A DNA stretch of 64,000 bases from Drosophila pseudoobscura (Eukaryota > Arthropoda > Insecta > Diptera > Drosophilidae), in NCBI RefSeq assembly GCF_009870125.1, contig NC_046683.1, forward strand, positions 11,966,001 to 12,030,000, read 5' to 3'. The notes beneath the pieces were generated by a model, which had not been told where the DNA came from, did not search any database, and worked only from the letters and a program-made list of their open reading frames with translations. The position numbers were made by a program, and so were the translations under genes. Below are positions 11,133 through 23,600 of the stretch, one piece after another (position 1 is the stretch's first letter; the number at the start of each line of letters is the position of its first letter).

Positions 11133-14086
11133 CCCTCGTCCCCTTCCATACTTCCAGCAGTGTAGCCTGCCTCCGCCACTGCATCTGGTGGTGGCATCTC
11201 TGCTACGAGTAGATCAGCGGAGAGCAGAGCTGCCTCTCAGAGCTGCCTCTCAGCTTACCATGTTCCATGAATGTTGGCCGAGAGTCGTCGCTTTGGCCAA
11301 TTTAAGTTTAAGTGCTTTGGTAACAGTTTCGCGCTTTCGAAACTTGAGTCGTGATTTATTTTTCTTTGCCTCCTCCACCACCTCCTCCTTCTCCTGCTGC
11401 CTCCTCCATCTCGGAAAGAGGCTTCTCTTCTGGGGTTTCTGCGGTGAAGGAATTCCTTCGCCTATTCAACCCCCGCTCCACCTCTTTTCAAGTGCCGTTT
11501 TTCACGCCACAACACGCAATCGCTGAAGCTCAAGTAAATTAGGAAAATTGATCTAAATTTTCTTGGGAACCTTTCCCATTTCGGTTTGCTGTGCGGGGGA
11601 TGGCCAAGGGGCAAGGGGTACGGTACGGTACGGTTAGGGCCTGCCCTGTGCATCAGGCACATGTTGGGCTTAAGGTTTTCCTCAGGTTCAAAGTTGAAAC
11701 CAAGGCAGATGAGAAGGGACATCCTTTGAGGCCTTCATCGACCAATTAAAATTCAATAAAAATTCAAGCAATTCCAACGAAAATGAGCTGAGCCTGGGCT
11801 TCCGAGAGCTTATCACCAAATTGAAAATCTCCAAATCGGGGGCATGACTAGAAGCAATCAGTACAAGTTCCATGTAAACAGTATCAGCATCGGGCCAAGG
11901 CCCGGGACCCCAGAGCAAAGCCCGCAAAGCCCGCAGAGAGGAGGAACGGCAACAAGTTGAAGTTAAAAATCTTTGCGCGGGTCAGCGACAAAGTCAAGTG
12001 CAAGTCCAAGTCGAAGAGTGGTGTCTCCTCCATTCTCTGCCTCCTCAGCGCAGTAGCCAGGCAGCAGCCGTAGCGGCAGCGTGGCATGCAACCGATGCCA
12101 GTCCCCAGTCCTTGCCGCTCGTTCGGTCGTCACATAATCTGCTCCAAATCAAAATTGCTTATTAAACGTGGAGACCGAGAGAGCTTCGAGTGCAATGCCA
12201 TGGCCGGGACGGTACGGGGTCTAGGCCTTGGTGTCGTCTCTACGAGGAGGCACTCCTATTCCTGCCTGAACCCAACAATTGGTCATGGATAGTGCTGGGC
12301 GATGGAGCTTGACTCCTGGAACTAGTTCGCAAGCAACTAGTGGAAGAAGTACCATATAAAGTCAGGAATCCCCAGGATTTTTCAAATAATACTTTAAACA
12401 GTATTTAAGAGAACTCTACAATAAACTGGGAATATATTTCGGGTTCGACTTTATGCGAAAGAGGCAGAATAAAGTACGCCTAGATATACTTATATGTATA
12501 TGGAATTACTTAAACTTTCGCATTTCCATTCAGCACTTGCACTGACCAAAACAGTTCTTAAATGGTGTCATATTCTAAGAACGAACTACAACCCGAGAAC
12601 TTACGAGGGAACCGAACCGAATCGAACCAAACTCACACTTTACTCATCTCTAAACAGGGAGGCTGGGGCTGGGGCTGGTGACTGGTGACTGCGTAGCTCC
12701 CAAAACGAATCTGTCGCCGCATCGGATATCGTGTATGCCTAGGCGGCGGAGGTACGAGTAAAATGGCAAAAACGAACGAAAAGAAGAAAAATTGCTGCCG
12801 AATTCTGGGGCCAATGGAGGAAGCCATTGGACGGAGTTCGAGTCGATCACGATTGCCGTTCGAATCCGCAGAGGGAAGCCTCAATAAGCCAGGCCCCATA
12901 TCTTGATAGGCATGGGATGCGGCGCTACAGGCCGAGCATTGATCGACGATGACGATGTCGATGACGATGAAGACGAGGACGCAGACGAGGACGATGGACA
13001 ACGTGCAAAGCTGCCAATGAACCAAATCCAGCCTCTAGCTCGCCGTCTATACCTCTCTCTCTCTGTCTCTGTCTGTCCAGATTTATCTCAATTTCTACAT
13101 TTGACCTGTGAACCACAATGGATTTTGTATATATTATAATTGCTGACCGTGCTACACAATCTCCAGCCTCGACTCTACGACTCTTCGACTCTTACTGTGG
13201 CTCTGACTCTGGGTCTCTGTGGTCAAGAGTCGATGGAGAGATTGTGCGGTGCCCACTGTAGTGCCTCGGAAGCGAACTGAATTCGATGCGATGCGCTGCC
13301 TTCGACTGCCATATCACTGCCAATGCATCGGGATTTTCGCTTCGCATTTCTGCTCTCTGCTTTTGCCTGTGTCCAGGCCTTTCCAAGAAGCTGGTTCTGG
13401 CTCTAGCTCTGGCTCTGAATATAGCTCTGCTTAACCTGGCCTGAAAGCTGAAAGCTGAACACTTTTTTGTGGACTTGTCGCATTAGCACCAGGCCTGCAA
13501 CGGGATTAGGCGAGATGGCGATTGCATTTATGCGGCCTCAGCCTCGGGCTTAGAGCCCTTGAACGATCCACCGATTGGAGTGCCGATCGATCGGTGAACA
13601 TGAAAGAGCTGAAAGCTGAAATGAGTTTGTGCAAAATAGGTGTCGAGTGCCAGTGCCAGGCAATTGGCCATCAATGATCGAAGCGATTAATAGCGAATAT
13701 ATTGCTAATTACTGATCGCCTTCAATCGCTAACTGATCATTTTTCGAGGATTTTGTATGCTGAATCCGAAAGTTTTGGGTTTTCTTTTTGTATTGATAAT
13801 CGCTGGATCATTCATTACTAGCAGCTTTATCACAAAAATCTGATAATTAACGGTTTTAATTTAATTTAATAGAAATCTTCTTCATCTGATCTCTAGTATC
13901 CTATTACCTTCTCCAAACCAAGAACAGAACTAACACCATTACTCTTCAATTTATGTTTTATTTGACGATCCTTAACCGAGTGCTAAATTTTGACACCATC
14001 TCGACCTCCAGCCACAGCCCACATAGCAAGCGTAATGCAAGGCTTGCCGAAGTGACCTATGGTTCGAGCTAGAGATGGCTGTCCAC

Positions 14087-14326
14087 TCATTCGGAGGGAG
14101 GGTGAAGCATGCCCCACTTCAACGCCTTCATGTCCTTCTCACAGTTCCGACAGGCCAGTCCAACGCCGAATCCTGCACCCATCCAGACCGGCCAACGACG
14201 ACGCCGCAAGAACCACAGGGAGACGCCGGCACCAATCACCATGCCCCCAGCTGCCTTAACAATGACATCGCACACGCAACGACCAAGGCTTTCACGATTA
14301 CTATCGTCAGAGCAGGAAGAAGACAT
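14087..14326 (-). CDS. Mic10-like MICOS subunit (paralogue)
   Basis: A single exon encodes 79 residues. The layout is that of Mic10: a short polar N-terminus, a first membrane segment with glycine repeats (AAGGMVIGAGVSLWFL, about 25-40), a short very basic turn (RRRRWP), a second glycine-rich segment (GAGFGVGLA, about 51-59), then CRNCEKDM. Mic10 oligomerises through its G-x-x-x-G type motifs to bend cristae junctions in the mitochondrial inner membrane, and the basic loop is a known requirement. Both features are intact. The length fits the family (70-100). The gene is intronless and isolated, with a TATA-like box at 14469-14475 on the same strand. It is probably a duplicate copy of the canonical Mic10 gene; testis bias is only a guess. 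Confidence 0.8.
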   Translation of the reverse strand: MSSSCSDDSNRESLGRCVCDVIVKAAGGMVIGAGVSLWFLRRRRWPVWMGAGFGVGLACRNCEKDMKALKWGMLHPPSE

Positions 14327-14468
14327 CTTTCTCTCTTGCTTTTTGTTGTATTTTCTCTAATTGTTTCGATCTAAACGTTTGAAATTGTAGAGCAGAAAGT
14401 GAATTTGGATAGAAATATGGTTCAACAAAAACCTCATGGGATACTAGAGATTTTGATTCAGTTTCAAC

Positions 14469-14475
14469 TTATATA
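14469..14475 (-). promoter_or_regulatory. TATA box for the Mic10-like gene
   Basis: TATATAA is read on minus, about 145 bases upstream of the ATG, which would give a 5' UTR of about 115 bases. It is the only TATA-like motif near this start. Confidence 0.4.
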
Positions 14476-16973
14476 CCCCCAGGTATTGGTGGTGGTGCTA
14501 CGCATTGGTGCAGTTTTCCCACTTAACCTCGCGACTCGGCATAATCGATCACGATCGATTTCTGCCAAAATAGATTATAATCGATACATAGATAGGCTAA
14601 CCAGCCTCCGCTTCCCCCTGGACACAATCTTGTGCAATCTTATCGATCTATATGGGCATTGAACATGCGAGCAGTCGCAGTCGCAGTCCCAGTCCCAGTC
14701 TCCTAGCTCTAAGCTCCTAGCTCCTAGCTGCCAGCTGCCCAGCTCTTGGCTTCCAATCCAACTGCCGAACTCTTGCACCTACAATCAACCATTCGACAGC
14801 GGCATCGGCAGCTGGTAAGCTGGGTAATCATGTCAGTATAAGGAAAATACCCCAACATTGTTTTTATCGATATGCCCCAGCAGAACAGAACTCCAGTGGA
14901 GGAGGAACAGATGGAAGGTGGAAGGTGTGTGAAGGCGAAATGCTCCATTGCGATTGGGAGTGGAAAGTGTTCCTTCCTTTTTCTTTGCTGCCTGATTGAG
15001 GTAGAGCAAAACATAACATCTCTTTGCGAATTGCAGAACATTCAGAACATTTTTGTTTGTTTGCTCTGACGTCTGGGATATAGATATTTTGAGTATGTGG
15101 AAGAAGTATTGTTAGGGATGGGCCATCATTCGATTGTTAAGATATCTTGCTCAAAGAACTGGGGGAGTCTGTCATCAGCTCCTCAATCTTGCAGCTATCT
15201 TTTGCCTCTTTGTGCCTCGGCTGTAGAGTAACCAATCGTCGTCTATCCCTCAATCAAATCCCCTCGAACGGGGAAGCGTTCTTCTTTGGATTTTCTTTTA
15301 GCTTGGGAAAACAGCGCCAGCGACCGTGTTGACGTGTTAAGTGCTTTAGCCAGGAGATGGCCCCAAAAAAAAACCTTCTGTCTGTCTGCCTCTTCCACTT
15401 GCTTGGGCTTAGGCTATAATTTCAGCTCACCGCCCACCATTTTTTCGAGGCAGTTTGCCTCGCCCCGCCCCCACGATATGGGGGCGCAACGAGGCCTAAC
15501 TCGAAAATTGCAAATTCGGGTGTTCAATCGAGTCAAATCCTTTTCTATTACCAACTCAACCGCCGCTCCACCAGCTCTGTGTTTAAAGAAATTGTCGGCC
15601 ACATGAGCAATTTAATGCCTGATTTGCCCTGTCTCGTCTCGTCTCGTCTCCCTCCTCAACTCTCCGTCCTTTGTTCTGGCTCTGGCTCTGGCTCTGGCTC
15701 TGTCTCTGGTTGTGTGGCTCTATGGTTCTGGTTCTCGTTTCGCCTTTGTGTCTGGATCTATCTTTTGCCCCTTGCCATTGTAGGTGTCGGCGGCCCAGTC
15801 GGGTGTTGGCACAGTTATTTGCCTCCAGTTTCGGCTCCTTTAGATGGAAGATGGTGGTGGTGGGATGACCCACAGAGTGGTCGATTAGATCAAGATCAAT
15901 TGGCATTTGTTGCTCTTGTGATTGGGATAGATATTTCTCGTACAGTGATCCCAGGGATACCAGCTAAAAATCGCCCAATATGCACTCCTTAGCTGTATCA
16001 TATGATGTGATATCGGATACTGATCATCGGGAGATATACTTATATACATATGGGTCGACCTATAGGTCTAAACGGTAGAAAGATAAACGAATCCAATACT
16101 CAGTTCTATAAACCACACATACCTCAAGCAGCCAAGCCTTAACCAAGACATCCCCTAGACATTTTTGGTTAATCCCAGAGCACACATAACTCTATCGAAC
16201 TGTCCATAACATGTGTCCCATCCATGGCTAAGATTCCAGTTGGTTAGTTCTTGTCTACAAATTGGACTAAACTACTCAGGATCATAATAAAGACATTTAT
16301 GGACCCGCGACCGGATTCAATTGTGCGGCATTCAACAATTTTTGCAATCAGTACGAGAGGAGAGGGGACCTGGACATGGACTCCAGCTCCGACTCCGACT
16401 TCGACTAAGAACTGGAATAATGCGATCCACTTGGCTGGCCCAGGGCAATGCGTTCGTGTGTTGGGTGGGTGTCCCTATAGCTGGTCGTGCCTGGGCCGAG
16501 AGCTGGACAGGCAGGACGGGGGGCAGGAGTGGCAGGAGTGGCTGCAGAAGTACAACTCAATGAGGCACATGCAAGTCAAAACTTTGGCCCGGCCCGGCCT
16601 GGGCCTGGGCCCGTTGGCCATATGGTCTCCTGCTCTCATCAATTCCGTCTTGGGGCTGGCTGCCTTGCCTTGGTCGGGCCTGGGCCTGGGCCTGGGTCTG
16701 TCTCTGGCTTTGAGCCTGGCTCTGGCTCATTATAGATGCAGCGCCGATTTGTTTTGTTGTCCCCCCATTTGACTTTGAATTGATAGCATCAGGAGGCAGC
16801 GGCATCCAAGACTCCAAGTCCCACTCCGACTCCGACTCTGCCGTCGGCTGCCGCAGCAGCGCCCAGTTTTCTCCCCTTTTTCCCCAGCCACATGGGTGCT
16901 TTGGGCTTTTCCTTTTCCTTTTTTTTGCCTGCATTTAAGATATATATAAATGTATTTGAACAATTGAGTTTGC

Positions 16974-16985
16974 TGCGCATGCGCA
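16974..16985. promoter_or_regulatory. NRF1/Erect-wing type site TGCGCATGCGCA
   Basis: A perfect 12-base palindrome that matches the NRF1 family consensus YGCGCAYGCGCR on both strands. No coding start is close by. Confidence 0.4.
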
Positions 16986-18679
16986 TGCCTAGTGCAAATA
17001 TTTTAGATTCGCATAAACTTTGCATAGTTTTTGACCAGGCTTTACACCAGTTCCCTCGCCCTCGCCCACCAGCCGGCACAGTGGAGCAAACCAGCATTCA
17101 GATTGAATAACTATCATTATTTCAAATACTTTCAAGAATATTCTGCTCGTGGGAGCTCTCGAGTTTCCATCGAAACAGCTGATGGTATGATATGGTAGAT
17201 GATTGGGGCCTCACAAAACTTTTGCTATAAGCTTTTTCATTAGTCTTCGGCTCACACACAGTTCTTAAATATTCCTTCTTTGTGGACCACTGTTCATGAG
17301 TGCCTTGAATCCCTGCGTGTGTGTATCTGTGCTGTGCTGTGCATGGTGTCCACGCACTCGTCGCAGTCACTGTGTGGTTGCCGTTGTTTCTGTTTCTGTT
17401 CCTGTTCCTCTTGTCCGAGCTGTTGTTCCTGGTCGGCGGGGCCTTGGGCTGTTTAGCTGCGCATTTTTATTTAACATATCATTTAAAATTCATGTAAAAC
17501 ACATGTAGCTGGGGCTTGGGCTGTGCCTTGTGGTTGGGGCAGTGGCTGTGGCAGCGACCGACTGTGCGGACACTGCTTTGCATACCGTAGGCATAAAGTC
17601 CTAGGAGGCAGTGAGAGTGAGAGAGAGAGGGAGAGGGAGAGCGGACCCTCAGACAGTGGGACGGACACATCACACCCAAGCGCCAGGAGCAGGAGGCCCG
17701 GCCCGCCAGCGAGCGATTGAGGGTTAGGGGAATGGGGAATCGCATTCATAAGCAGAGGATTCCCCTCTGTCCCCATCCTGTATCTGCAGTCGCATATCTA
17801 CGAGCGGACAGACAGACATACAGACAGACGAGCCCATGAACAGTCTCTGGGTATGGTCTCTGGCTTTGGCTCTGGGTCTTGGGATCTCTGTGGATCTGTG
17901 GATGTGGATTGTGGATGAAGATGTCGCTTGTTGCATGCTGCATTTAATTTGTAAACAAAGTCTTTAGTTTATGACTTGGAGTTTTATTTTAGCATATCTA
18001 GGCCTGTTGCGCCTCCCTCATCCCCATACCATCTCTCTGTCTCTGTTGCCTCTCTATCGGCTGTGCCTCCCGCTAGCCGTTTTGTAGGAAATTTGTAAAC
18101 AATTCCAAATTCCAGAACGCATCGCATCATTTTCAACACAATTTGCATATGCAGCAGGAGGCAGGAGGGGCAGGAGTGGGCGCAGCAGTAGCACCAGCAG
18201 CAGCAGGAGCAGGAGGATCCGATCTGATCTGCGACTGGGACTGGAACTGGGACTTGGGGGATAGACAGAAGCCATTGTTAATGCCTTGAGGTTGACCTTT
18301 TGCCTGGCCCGTCCGTTACCCTGTGGCAGCCATAACAAATCAGCAATGACGTGCCCCGACACTAAATGCAATTTATAACACTTTTTATCCCTGTTCCATC
18401 GCATCTTGAATGCATCGCTGGGATGCCCTGGGATGGGATGGTTGCTGGTGGTTTCTTGTGGTTTCTTGTGGCTTCTGGTGGTTGGTTGGTTCCTTGGAAG
18501 ATTGTCAAACAACTTGACTTAAAGGAAAGTTAACGAGCAGAGCGGCAGCAAAGCAGACGTCCCCGTCCTCGTAGCTCCTGGTTCCATCATTGCGATGAAC
18601 GACAACTTCATCATGACGGGGCCCCGCACGTCGACGAGATGTCTCTTCTGCTGTCATCAGCATCAACACACTACGAACG

Positions 18680-18735
18680 AACGGGCGGACCGACGGACGG
18701 GCGGACGGACGGGCGGACGGACGGACGGACGGACC
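18680..18735. repeat. GGAC/GGGC tetranucleotide repeat
   Basis: About thirteen tandem units of GGAC with interspersed GGGC. Translation would give a meaningless T-D-G-R repeat. Confidence 0.85.
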
Positions 18736-20302
18736 CCAAAAAGGCCATCAAAAGCGTTCAGCCAGCGAACGTAAAATGCAACAAGAATGGCTCAGAGGGA
18801 GTGGGGGCCATCACAGAAAGAGGCTTTCACTCGGGGTAGTCCATGGCCACAGAATACTCTTTCGGATAACGGAATAAAATGTTAATTCGGAAGAATCAGA
18901 GCGAGTCCTGTATGCTAACAATCCATGAAGAAATTAATAGTTATTCGTTGTTCATTTTTAGGTTTTTCTAAGCTCTAAAGAGGGGGCGCCTTGGCTCTTT
19001 TCAGCCACCTGCTTAAGCTAGAAAATAAAGAAACATATATTCGAATTTTCATAATTGCTTTGCCTTTGGTAGTTTTTTTCGTACCTGAAGAATACATATG
19101 TACGAGTGCACTCCCTAGACGATCCAACAACTGAAGAAAACTGAGCAAAACACTGCAAAATTATCCTGTATTTCGTATGGGCATAGACGAATGACATTCT
19201 TCTCTATGCAGTCAAGCGATATTGACCGATTATTGCTTAATTATAGGGTATTACTCTCACCCTCTGCCAATGCACACGACAGCCTCCTACGACAGCAAAC
19301 TGCACTTGTCTGGGGCTTGGTTTTTATGAACGTTTGGGCTTTAAAATAAAACTACCGCGGCTTCGCTCTCTCTCGCAACCACCACCCCCAACCCCCAATC
19401 CCCAATCCCCTGTCCCTCTGTCCTGCCCAGGCACATGAATAATGCAAATGCAAAAGCAGAAGAGTGCAGAGAATCACCCAAAAACCAAAAATAAAAATAA
19501 AAAAAGGAAGAGACCGACACACCTACATGGCCAGCTTTCTCTCTCCCAGAGCAGCCGCAGCTGGGCTTAATGCGCCATAACTCACCAACACCAACACAAA
19601 CAAATCCACACCCACACTAATAACAGTAGACTAACACAAGGAAGGAACACATCGCATCGCCATCTCATCTAATATGACCGCCCGTCACTCATTAAGCCGA
19701 CGCTGTCGTCCGCTCTTTATTGTCGCTTATATTTTCTATATAGAAAATGTTTTTGTAGCCGGCGGTTATCAGAGAGCTCAGGAAATTGCGATTTTTCATT
19801 TCAGTATTTTGTTTTTCTATTTATTTTTTTTTTGGGGGGGGGGGGGAAGAGAGGGAGAGAAAGAGGCGGCATCGCATCAAATTTTGTCAAAATTTTTCGT
19901 TGCTGTTGCATTATTTTAGCAAAATAATTAACACGAACCCAGTCAGACCATCCATCTATCCATCCATCCACCCAGCATTCCTTTTACCCATCAATCAGTG
20001 AGGCAGTCTGCAGCATCTGCTGATCCTGCCGGTCCTAGTCCTGGTCCGTGCCCGGATTCTTGTGCCTTGAGGCATTTATGGTCCTTCCTAAGCAGCCGCA
20101 TTATATGCAACATTTTGTCGCCTTGTGATTATTTTTCGGCTTTCTCTAGATGGTGGCGTGGGTAGCTGGCTGGGGAAAATTGTGGGAAAAGGGGGAAAAC
20201 GACGGGCTAAATGCACCTCGTTTTACTTGATTGCTTTGGGCTTGAGGCCTTGCCAAGTTGAATTTTTATTTCTGGCTGTCGTTGTCGTTGTTTCCGGTCC
20301 CA

Positions 20303-20335
20303 CCATCACCATCATCATCATCATCATCATCATCG
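20303..20335. repeat. (CAT)n trinucleotide repeat
   Basis: About ten CAT units in non-coding DNA. Confidence 0.85.
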
Positions 20336-20600
20336 TATTCATCTTCATTGCTGTCTTGTCATTGGGGGGCTTGTGTCTTTGGTTGAGCGGCCACATGTGC
20401 ACATAATATTTTAGTGTCCTTTTACTTATGCAACCCCATTTCCGCACTACCCCCCCATCGACTAACAGCATCCTCTTTATATTTCCAGCCAGCAAATAGT
20501 TTACTTCTTTGATATTTCCTTAATTGTTAATGGTCCCTCCTGAAAGTAGGCAACGATATTTTTATTTTACTGCCTCCGCTACTTGTCCTAATTGAATGGA

Positions 20601-23600
20601 GGGGCTCTGTCCGTCCAGGGGAGCTGTAGCGATACCTAAGAGATGAGAGAACACCAACATCAATTTCTCATAGTACACTAATACACAATAAAAAAATTTC
20701 TTGAGGGCGGACGAAAGACGGTTTCATTTCAAAAATGTGGACATCAAAAGATATTGCCTACTCTTGGGAGGCATCTAAAACGTTTTGCTCAAGAAGAAAA
20801 AAATGTTGCCTGGTTTTGGGCGTGGTCTAGTTAATTAAACAGGCCTACATCATTTCATTCAGATTGAAATCCATATAACATTTGTATACCTGGAACTTGA
20901 ATAGCTTAGGAATATAATATAATATTCCTCTCAAAGAGACATTTCAAGACATGTTTCCGTCTAGACTAGGCTAGCCACAATTTCAACAATAGTCGAAAAC
21001 TATTTCCTGGAACAAAGCTTACAAAAATAGTTAGAGCCACAAATCGATGACCATCAAAAGAGCAGACAAAAATTATTTAATTATGCCAAAATTATGCTAA
21101 TCACATACAAGAAGTTACGAAGATCTTGGAGTACGGAGACTGCGTCAATGGGATTCCCCGCTCTGCCGACTGACCAAATAAGCCTCAGCCTCACTTCATA
21201 AATCATAATAATAAATAGCCAAACAGAAAAAAAAACTTTAAAATGCTCAGGTGTGTGAACAAAAGATGTCGGGGCAAAAAAAAAAGAAAGAAAAATAGCG
21301 AACATTGCGAAGAATAAATACTCTATTGACGGTTGTTTGGTCCTCTATTATATGACAAGGAAAAGGAACTTAAATTCGAAAATGTATAACAATAGATAAA
21401 TATTTCATATTTCAATTAAATACATTTTATATTTAAGTAAAATATTTTAATTTTTCCGATAGTGGATAACTGGAAAGCAATGATAATGTTATTTAAAAGT
21501 ATTATATTTATTTTGGACTTAAAAGTATTTATTAAGGATCAGTAACCAACTGCACCCCAAAGCCAATAGATCCTTTTCTTTACAAAAAATATTCTAAATT
21601 AAGAAGAAAAAAATTCCGTAAAATCAACTTGAAATTTCTATCAACCCACTCAGAAATTACATAATTTATTAAAGAATAGAAGATTGTCTCAGGTTTAAAG
21701 CTGTACTTATTTGCAGCTTCCCAAATATATACGAAACGTACTTGAATTTGTATGTCTTCACTACCGATTGGTCTCACCCAGTTGCGCATATCACTTGGTG
21801 GATCGTAAAATCAATTGACAAATTGAATGACATTTCGCGGCACAATCAGCGATGACAGCAAAAATGCCACTAATTATGCCAATCAGAGTGGGATCCCGCA
21901 TCGATCTTAATGCTGCCAGCCCGAACAAGTGTCGCCGCGCATGCGCCCGCCGCGCGAAGTAATCGAAACTACTCGAATCTGGGAAAACTTGATTTTGTAA
22001 TTGGCGAGCAAATTACGCGACCAGCCAAAGTTGTTTTACCCACCGTCCACCGTCCACCGTCCGCCGTCCGCCGTCCACCGTCCAGCAGCTACTTGGCTTT
22101 GGTTGGGCCGCGGGTTGAGTTCGTCAAACAAGTTTCGAGCCCAGATAGTTCCCCCCAAGCGATACAATTTATGGCAGATGTCATTCAAAATGATGGCATT
22201 ATTATGCGGGAAGTGCCCGGGAACATGCTCGGACAAAGATTTAGTACATGGGTTACAAAGGAATCTTCCCTTTGTTTAGAAACAAAAAGAAAATCTATTG
22301 AAAGATACCAATGTTCGTGGAACAGTTGAGTATCCAGCTTTGATTAGCAGATACTCATATTCCATCTACCATCTGAAAGAGCTCATAACCTACTGAAACG
22401 TACGAGAGCATAAGCCCATTATGCCATCTCAGCGGACGACTTCCTTCCATTGCCCTTCACTTTCATGGATTATGGGCTGTAAAACAATGATTAATTTTAA
22501 CTTCATTTCGACCCGCACTTTGGCACGTTTCGCTCTTCATCGAGGAAGGTCAGGGTCCATGCCTTTTGCACTCGAGTTGAACGCAAAACTGTGAGTATAT
22601 TGCCGAGTAATCACATAAAGACGCCGCACACTGAGAGTATCCAATACTACTACATAAAATCCGATCCGATCGGATCCGATCAGTGGACGACAGAAACCTT
22701 CGCCTAAATTAATTTCAGTCGTTTTTGACGAATTAACAATAATGATGAAAATAAAAATCCCCGACCCCTGACTTTCAGTTTCAATATTTGGACAATCAAT
22801 TAATTGCGATTTCCACATCATGGCTTCCTCAGAGGGCTCTGGGTGTGTCCCTTTATAGTTCCAGTGGGTATTCCAGATCAGTATGATATATCGTTTTATT
22901 TTAAGGTATCATTCAAAAATAAAGAGAGATATTTACATGTGTGCCATAGATCTGAAATATGTCTGAAAATTGGGTCGAAACACTCGAATGAAAATGTTCA
23001 ATAATTTCGGCACCGTTCTATGCGCTTCTCATGATGTTTACTCCAATAATTAAGCCGTGAATTTGTTTGCCCTTCGGCCACTCTCAGGGGAATTTGCATT
23101 ACAAATATACTCGTGCATACTCGTATCTCAATGCAGTTCGCATTCATGCTGATCTAGCATTGAGAGCCAAGCATATATTTGCCATAAGTCAGAGATGGGG
23201 CTGGGGCACAGGCAAATATCGGCCATTGGCAATACATCGAAGAATAGTAGAAAATCTAGAATTAGTATTGGGCTAGCATTCAAGAAGTCCATAATTATAA
23301 TCTATTGTAGTAGAAGTTGGGTAAATTTGGGACTTATTTGAAGTTCATTAAGATTCTGTCTTATGTCCAATCCTCAAGACATTTGCCATCGATCGAACAG
23401 TCATCGCTCAGTGAGGTATGGACTTACAGATCTAAGTCTAATATTTATTTTATGGGGTAATCCAATGAATGGGGAAGGTGTTGAAGAAGTGTTTTATGGA
23501 TGCAATCAATCGCTGTAAATATGAGTGTGTAAGCCCCACCATCGGACTACGATCGTCTTCTCGGGGTCCGTTCGCCGGCTGTCGGTCCACACCCACCACG

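Larger units (their letters stand above)
8001..14086. other. Intergenic, low-complexity rich, one orphan promoter-like motif
   Basis: An isolated TATAAAAG sits at about 8246 on plus, but only short frames follow. Other content: a CA run near 8990-9006, GGGTCGGGGTC repeats at 9340-9365, a perfect DREF-type TATCGATA at 10051-10058, GGGGGATGAGGA repeats at about 10397-10442, CCAG repeats at about 10537-10575, and a 30-base poly-C. Several frames of 60-175 codons exist here but are repeat-driven, and I do not accept them as genes. Confidence 0.5.
14327..20600. other. Intergenic, simple-repeat rich
   Basis: This stretch holds GGCTCT repeats (13390-13425 just before it and 15674-15706), a second perfect TATCGATA (14865-14872), a 12-base palindromic NRF1/Ewg-type site at 16974-16985, a GAGA block at 17609-17640, GGAC tetranucleotides at about 18680-18735, a poly-T then 13 G at about 19827-19846 and a CAT/ATC run at about 20303-20335. 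No gene is seen. Confidence 0.5.

Noticed and set aside
21910-22329. 139-codon plus frame
   Set aside because: Crosses the CCGTCCAC minisatellite; no domain or promoter. The last 52 codons look a little better but are not enough.
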